The notes under the pieces: generated by a model
What the model was told of the DNA's origin: nothing
Seen by the model: the letters and a program-made list of their open reading frames with translations, nothing else
Databases searched by the model: none
DNA from: Sesamum alatum
Taxonomy: Eukaryota; Streptophyta; Magnoliopsida; Lamiales; Pedaliaceae
Length of the DNA: 64,000 nucleotides
NCBI GenBank assembly: GCA_034509735.1
Contig: JACGWO010000011.1
Coordinates: 14,665,866-14,729,865, forward strand
Reading direction: 5' to 3'
Made by a program: the position numbers and the translations under genes
Shown here: in pieces, positions 58,165 to 64,000 of the stretch
Layout: each line of letters begins with the position of its first letter
Numbering within the stretch: the stretch's first letter is position 1

Positions 58165-60740
58165 AGACAATATGGTTGGGAAAGGAGGGTATGCAGAGGT
58201 TTACAGAGGAGTGCTGGAAGACGGACAGGCAATTGCAGTCAAACGATTGACAAAAGCAACAAACGATGAGAGGAAAGAGAAGGAGTTCTTGACAGAGATT
58301 GGAACACTCGGCCATGTTTCTCACCCCAATGTTACATCTCTTCTTGGCTGTTGTATTGATAATGGGCTTTACCTCGTTTTCCAGTTCTCTTCCAAGGGCT
58401 CTGTTGCTTCTCTTCTCCATGGTAAAAATCGTGAAATTTCAGGATGTCTAGGCTTAGACAGTGTGTAGAAATCATCAGATTCAGGCGAGAATGTTTTCTT
58501 ATTCTTAATTTTCTGTCCTTTGTAGATGAGAAGTTGCCGGCCATGGACTGGAAAACAAGGTACAAGATTGCAGTTGGAACTGCCAGAGGCCTACATTACC
58601 TGCACAAGACATGTCCAAGAAGAATCATTCATAGAGACATCAAGGCTTCAAACATTTTACTGTCTGAAGAGTTTGAGCCCAAGGTAACATTAACTTCAAT
58701 TTCATCTAAAATTGTCTGAAATGAATGTTTTCATGATTCACAATCTTGTTCTTGGGTTGTCCTGTTTCAGATATCTGACTTCGGTTTAGCAAAATGGCTT
58801 CCGTCTCAATGGAGCCATCATTCGATTGCTCCGATAGAAGGAACATTCGGGTACGTAACAACGACAATGTTGTCAATGTTCCCAAAATTTAGTTGTTTTG
58901 ATATGAATTACAATTGACATCATTGTGGGATGTGTTGTTCAGACACTTAGCACCGGAGTATTTTATGCACGGAGTTGTGGATGAGAAGACGGATGTGTTT
59001 GCGTTCGGTGTCTTTTTACTAGAGCTTGTCTCCGGCAAGAAGCCTGTGGATGGTTCTCATCAGAGTTTGCACAGTTGGGTAATGGCCACTCTTCTCTAAC
59101 TCAAGATTATTTTGTCTGAATTATGACAAGTATTGTACTTATGTTCCATTCATTGAACGACTAGGCCAAACCTATACTAAATCGAGGAGACATGAAAGAG
59201 GTGATTGATCCAAGGATTGGAGAGGACTATGATGTAATGCAACTCAATCGACTTGCGTTTGCAGCCTCCCTCTGCATTCGAGCTTCTCCAATTTGGCGCC
59301 CGACCATGAGTGAGGTGACGACTTTTTCTTACTAGTTTTATGCTAATCTTTAAGATATGCTTGTCTTATGGGGGAGAAGGCGACAGAAGACGACACATGT
59401 TGTCTTATTTAAACATAAAATTATACGAATGGTGTGAGCATGCCAGCACAACATAACTATTTTAATCATACTTCAATCAAAATTCGACTCCTATCCGCCT
59501 CAGTAGTCCGGTTTCTTACATCTTGATGCAAGTATGAGAAATGTGTAGGATTTAACTAAGTTCATGTCATTGTCTGATTCATGTATGGTCTGATCCCACG
59601 CCTTTTATTCCGGTGATTCACCTAAACTTACGCTAACTTTTCCTCGCTGATCGAGTTAACTGATAGAGACCTCAATATCAAATTGGCACGCCCCGTTTAG
59701 TTTAATCTTATTTGCTTCAGAAAGACCGAGTTCATGTAGGTGACAACCTCCACGGTTGACCTGCCGACTAGCAACTTGTAATAAGACACATTGCCGTCTT
59801 AAAAAAAACTTGTTGTCCTAATGACATAAGACAATCAATTATCTTGTAATAGTGAAAGTTAACATCAGCTTAAATGTCTGATCTCAGCTCTGTCCTGACT
59901 CGTGGTGGTGATTTATTTCTTGATTTCTTCCCCTCACTCCATTCCAATTTGATGTCTGAACCTCACCTAACGATAATCTTCACGCTCTCTAAGCAGTAGT
60001 ACACGTCTCTTTCATGTGATTACGAGATAATTTTGTGATAACGACAGGCTACACCGACGACAGTATATCTTTTGGAATCGAATTTCTACAAAATGATAGA
60101 AATATGAACTAAGTTTAAGACAAGAAAAATTCCATTTACAGTATGACAACCTTATCTGCTTCCTCTAGTTCTTACATTGAGTAACATGCTGTCATCAAGT
60201 GGAAGATTAGTTTATGTCTGTGTTGTCCTGCCAAGAACAAAGGGTCTGAATTCCTGCTCTAGTTGATCCCCTCCAGCACAGTTATACCTTAAAATAATGC
60301 AGTTTGGCAACGTTATCCGCTCTGTCGTTTCCACTGTTTTCATACGGAATATCTGTCTGCCCGGTTCGTTGCACACGTTGTAGATCCTATCTCCAACAAG
60401 AGTATATTCGATACGCTGCAGACTCTTATGCTAAACAATTGTAATAAAACAGTTTTGGAGCTTTTTATAAGATATGGAACGTTTAAGAATACGATGATTT
60501 ATGTTGTAATAATGTTGACAGGTATTGGAGGTCATGTCATTGGAGGGGGAGATAGACAAGGGAAAATGGACAATGCCTAACGAAGAGGAAGATCAAGACG
60601 AGTTTTGGGGGTTCGAGGATCTTGAATGTGAATATGAGTGCGAATGTGATGCTTCCTCTTGCTCGACCTCCCCACACGACTCGGCCTCAACCGGGAGTTG
60701 CTATAACCATAAGACCGGTTCCGTTCTTGCAGTAACTTGA
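57855..60740 (+). CDS. Receptor-like cytoplasmic kinase, RLCK class VI (RBK-like)
   Basis: Exons 57855-58047, 58167-58421, 58526-58683, 58771-58850, 58943-59078, 59165-59314 and 60522-60740 join to 396 residues. No signal peptide or membrane segment is seen; the N terminus is basic ([19 protein letters not shown]). The kinase domain has [11 protein letters not shown] (69-79), Lys90 in AVKRL, Glu108, HRDIKASN with Asp187, DFG Asp205 and APE at 232-234, so it should be an active RD Ser/Thr kinase. Family members usually have GTFGYLAPE; here it is GTFGHLAPE. A C-terminal acidic tail ([20 protein letters not shown]) and a Ser/Cys stretch follow. Class VI RLCKs include ROP-GTPase-binding kinases RBK1/RBK2, linked to ROP signalling at the plasma membrane; whether this one binds ROPs is inference. 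Intron 1 ends in a CT microsatellite at its acceptor; intron 6 is 1.2 kb. Confidence 0.92.
58134..58162. repeat. (CT)n at the intron 1 acceptor of the RLCK gene
   Basis: About 14 CT units end four bases before the CAG acceptor at 58164-58166, so they act as the polypyrimidine tract. A shorter CT array follows the donor at 58060-58078. Confidence 0.9.
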
Positions 60741-61356
60741 GACATGTACATATCATAGTATCGGAGTCCTCGTCTCGTCCGCTTAGGTACACTTATGTTA
60801 CAAGTAGTTTATGAATCATTGGTTGTGAATACGATAATGTTATAAAACAAAATGCTGATATCATCGTGTATGATCTAACGATGGGACATCGGTAAAATTT
60901 AAGACTATAGCAATGATATATGATATGACAAGTGAATGATTCATGTTTGTCTGAAAATTGTTTTACAATAGCAACAGGGACACGGACAACGAGTTCCAGC
61001 CTCGAACAGGGTAATTCTGTCTGTCTGGCTACTTGGAAGAAAATAGTTTAAAATAGAAAGAAAACCATACAATATCCAATAATTGTCTTGTTTTAAATAA
61101 ATACATATGATTACATGATTCGATATATTTTTAATATAGAACTTAATTTTATATTAATAATTCTAAATTAAAAAAAATAAATTTATGATTTTTTTATTTT
61201 ATAAGATCTCAGAATAATATTATTTTTGGTCCGTTAAGTTAATCATTAAATTACTTTTGGTACCCTCAGGTTTTAACCTCATCAACTTTAATTCACAATT
61301 TTTTTTTTAAATAATCCAAGTTAGTTTTGATTGTTTAAAAGAGGTGTGAGGCACCA
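60741..61356. other. 3' UTR and intergenic DNA after the RLCK gene
   Basis: The first few hundred bases probably include the kinase 3' UTR. No ORF, RNA gene or bounded repeat is seen. Confidence 0.4.
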
Positions 61357-61365
61357 TTTTTTAAA

Positions 61366-61595
61366 GGGTAAATTACATTTACCTTTCATGAGGTTTGACA
61401 TAATTACAAATACCCTCTCATTGTTTGAAAAATTACAAATACCACCGTGAGGTTTGTACTTTTTAACCAAAATGCCTGAAATTAACCAATTTGCCCTTGA
61501 ATTTTTTTTGTAAATTATAGAAATGTAATTTTTCAAACAACGAATGAATATTTATAATTATGTCAACCTTTAGAGGAGGTGGTTGTAATTTATCC
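61366..61595. mobile_element. Foldback MITE, family A, internally deleted
   Basis: At 230 bp it is about half the family length but keeps both ends (GGGTAAATTACATTTACC and GTGGTTGTAATTTATCC). Flanks TTTTTTAAA (61357-61365 and 61596-61604) are a perfect 9-bp target duplication. Confidence 0.88.
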
Positions 61596-61604
61596 TTTTT
61601 TAAA

Positions 61605-61957
61605 ATAATCAAAGTTAGTCTGATCATTAGTTGATCAGAAAAAGTCGCTCTGTTAATTTAAACGATTATCGACTAACTTTGATATTTTAAAAAAAATTAA
61701 AATTTAAAGATAATGAGATCAAAATATAGAATACCAAAAATAATTTAGCGACTAACTTAAACCACCAGATATTATTCTTAATCATGGGGAAATGTGGAAT
61801 AATATTAGAGATGCCTTAACAATAAAAAAGTGTCCAATGATTTCAGACATGCCTTGTAAAATACTCTTAATAGGGAATGGGTTCCTTTTGTAATACATTG
61901 GAATGCTCAAAAATGAGTGACGTGGTCGGAATTGACCCACTTTTAACACTCCCAAAA

Positions 61958-62005
<48 letters not shown>

Positions 62006-62161
62006 AAAATGATCAATTTTGGCTCTCTAAAACAAGTGGGGTTTAATTTATTATTCTACATAAACAGGACAAAAATTGTATTTTCTTTATGAATCTAATT
62101 AAATTATTCATGGCAAGAATAATGCCATTTTTAGAGGAGCCTTTGGTAGTTTTTATGAACA
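61605..62161. other. Intergenic DNA with (ATT)n
   Basis: A (TTA)n array of about 15 units lies at 61957-62003. Nothing else is visible. Confidence 0.5.
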
Positions 62162-62416
62162 TTACAAGAAAATAGAGTATTTTTTATATTATAAATTACT
62201 ATAGTTTAAAAATTATATCAAATCGATATTAATTATAAACTAAAATCAATGAAAAAATAAATAAATTTTGACTACGATAAATTTATATTTGGCAACGGTT
62301 TAAGAAAGAATAACTAATTATCATTGCACTAGTCATGATTAATTAATAGTAACTATCATTTTTTATTTTTAACTATTTTATTTAATTATAATTAGAAATT
62401 CATATTTCTTCTAGTG
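62162..62416. mobile_element. CACTA-like MITE
   Basis: Left end CATTACAAGAAAATAGAG (one change from CACTA) and right end TATTTCTTCTAGTG fit small CACTA elements. Inner sequence CAACGGTTT and AGTCATGATTAATTAATAG resembles 15981-16316. No 3-bp duplication is certain. Confidence 0.5.
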
Positions 62417-62880
62417 AGAAGAAATAAAATTTTGAAGTAAAATGAAATTTTTGTCTTTAAATTTAAAAAATGATGACAAAATATGTTTGGTTTTTTTTTT
62501 ATGAGAAAGGAAAATATGTTGGGATTAAAATGTTATGTAATAGGTTTATTTATGAAAAGACAAGATAGAATAAAAATATATTTGAATTATGATATTTTAT
62601 GATTATTTTTGTATGAGAAAACGTGTTATTTTATAATAATTTTTTATATACTAAAAGATGTGATAAAATGAATTTTACTAAAATTTATGATCCAATCACA
62701 TAATACCACACTTTAAAATAGTACAAAATTAAAAATATGTCTTTAAAAACAAACCCAAATAAGGCCTAAATTTCTATCCATGTTTAAAGTTTCTTTTTTT
62801 TTTTTTTTATTTAGACAAAGTTTAAAGTATTTAAAGTATCAAATAACTACAAGAAATTATGGGAAAAAACATATGACTTT
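62417..62880. other. Intergenic, possible MITE debris
   Basis: TATGTTTGGTTTTTTTTTTA near 62482 and AAAACAAACCCAAATAAGGCC near 62747 could be the ends of a Harbinger-like MITE. The arms are too diverged to be sure. Confidence 0.3.
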
Positions 62881-63150
62881 CAACTAAACAAGCTTCATTA
62901 AAGTTATTTAAAAGTATGGTTGTTGATTCAGGTCGGGGGTCGAGGTTATTTCGAGGGTACTTCACATGGGAGATATTTGGGAACCTGAGAAAGAAAAACA
63001 TATTGTTAGACTCATTGGATGGTCCCAAACAAAGACCCTATGATACTTAAATCAATTCAAATGAGATCAAAATAGTTGCGAAAAAGTGAAGAGATAAATA
63101 CTGATAATAATTATAAAGATCCACGTGGCGTGATCTCAAACTTTCAAGTA
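62881..63150 (-). repeat. LTR/TRIM-like fragment, inverted relative to 11500
   Basis: On the minus strand CATTTTGTACTTGAAAGTTT, CCACGTGGATCTTTATAATT and, further on, AGGTTCCCAAATATCTCCCA match the order of blocks at 11520-11760. No complete element is present. Confidence 0.5.
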
Positions 63151-63559
63151 CAAAATGATTAACAATCATCGTTTTGAATGGACACAGATCTCTGTCTTAC
63201 AACGATATACGGAGAATTTTGATCTATTCATCATAATTGTCGGTATAACGATTAAAATCCCATCAGCTATGACTCAGAAACACCATTTAACTTATTTTCA
63301 ATATAAAGGTGATTAATATTTAAAATAAATCATTACAAACACCCCATACACACACCAAATTACCTTAAAAAAAACAATACTTTGTCATCTTTAAATGATT
63401 GATATATAGAAATAAACAAATCCATTAAGTTTAATGTATTCCAAAAGTTTAATGTTACCTGTAATAGAAGGACACTGTAAACGTGACATACATGTCTTCA
63501 ATTAATGCCTCGTGCTACCATAGCAGCACGGCTGCCTTTTCTTGTATTATTACAACTAT
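63151..63559. other. Intergenic DNA
   Basis: No gene or bounded repeat is visible. A short hairpin TGCTACCATAGCAGCA is at about 63512-63527. Confidence 0.4.
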
Positions 63560-63568
63560 TACTATTTT

Positions 63569-63877
63569 TGGGAAAATTTTATTTTTGGTTTTATAACTTA
63601 CAACTTTTTTTGATTTAGTCCCATTTATTATATTTGTTTCACATTTATTTCTGTTTGTTCAATTTTTTCTCCAATTTAATCCCAAACAGCATTTTCCGTC
63701 AAATTATTAATGGAGCCGTCAACATTAGCAGAGTCTTGCCCCAATAACAAACTTGACGATTCCGTTAACAATTTAACAAAAAATATTGTTTGGAATCAAA
63801 TTTAAGAAAAAATTGAACAAATGAAACTAAATATAAAATAAATACAACAAATGTGACCAAATCAAAAACGATTTTCC
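63569..63877. mobile_element. Foldback MITE, family J
   Basis: TGGGAAAATTTTATTTTTGG at the left and AATCAAAAACGATTTTCC at the right are inverted ends. CATTTTCCGTCAAATTATTAA is partnered by GATTCCGTTAACAATTTAAC near the centre. Flanks TACTATTTT (63560-63568) and CACTATTTT (63878-63886) are a 9-bp target duplication with one mismatch. Confidence 0.83.
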
Positions 63878-64000
63878 CACTATTTTCCCTTCCTAAGTCT
63901 AGATTGCAAATGGTCCCATTCCTCAAACTTTCACACCTTTTTCATGAAACATTTGCCCACCTTCCAATTTTGAAATTATTACTTTTTTTGTTTTTTTTTT

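Overview
This window is nuclear DNA from a flowering plant, very probably a eudicot. It has intron-containing plant genes (a VEL/VIN3-like Polycomb accessory protein, a Rubisco small subunit, the tri-snRNP 27 kDa protein and a class VI receptor-like cytoplasmic kinase). They sit in AT-rich sequence packed with LTR retrotransposons, MITEs, SINEs, a LINE remnant and microsatellites. An asterid such as Lamiales would fit, but that is only an impression.

Layout. 1-876: a 534-bp AAT microsatellite running into a hAT-like MITE. 1534-6581: a complete non-autonomous Ty3/Gypsy element with 365/366-bp LTRs, a tandem-repeat gag-like region, a leftover integrase C terminus and an array of about 14 small hairpins. 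6582-30900: gene-free, built from nested MITEs, LTR fragments, SINEs, a Harbinger-like element and a LINE interrupted by a hAT MITE. 31160-35045: a four-exon VIN3-like gene. 35433-36515: a 1.08-kb foldback element. 36761-42620: a young Ty1/Copia (Tork/Tnt1-like) element on the minus strand with a GTACT target duplication and near-identical LTRs. 43956-45077: a three-exon rbcS of T-type appearance with a MITE in intron 2. 47628-48227 (minus): SNRNP27. 49479-50343: a hAT-like MITE carrying tandem TATA-containing repeats. 51798-57160: more MITEs. 57855-60740: a seven-exon RLCK-VI kinase. 60741-64000: MITEs and LTR fragments.

The four host genes are unrelated and share no pathway. Splice models were assembled by eye from GT/AG borders, continuous reading phase and protein family fit; all three spliced models close in frame (734, 168 and 396 residues).

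The strongest structural theme is a large set of foldback MITEs from at least nine sequence families. They share GGG/GG-AAATT-like termini and 9-bp target duplications, many perfect, which indicates Mutator-like mobilisation. The most unusual single feature is the hairpin array at 4324-4792, whose paired arms change together between units.
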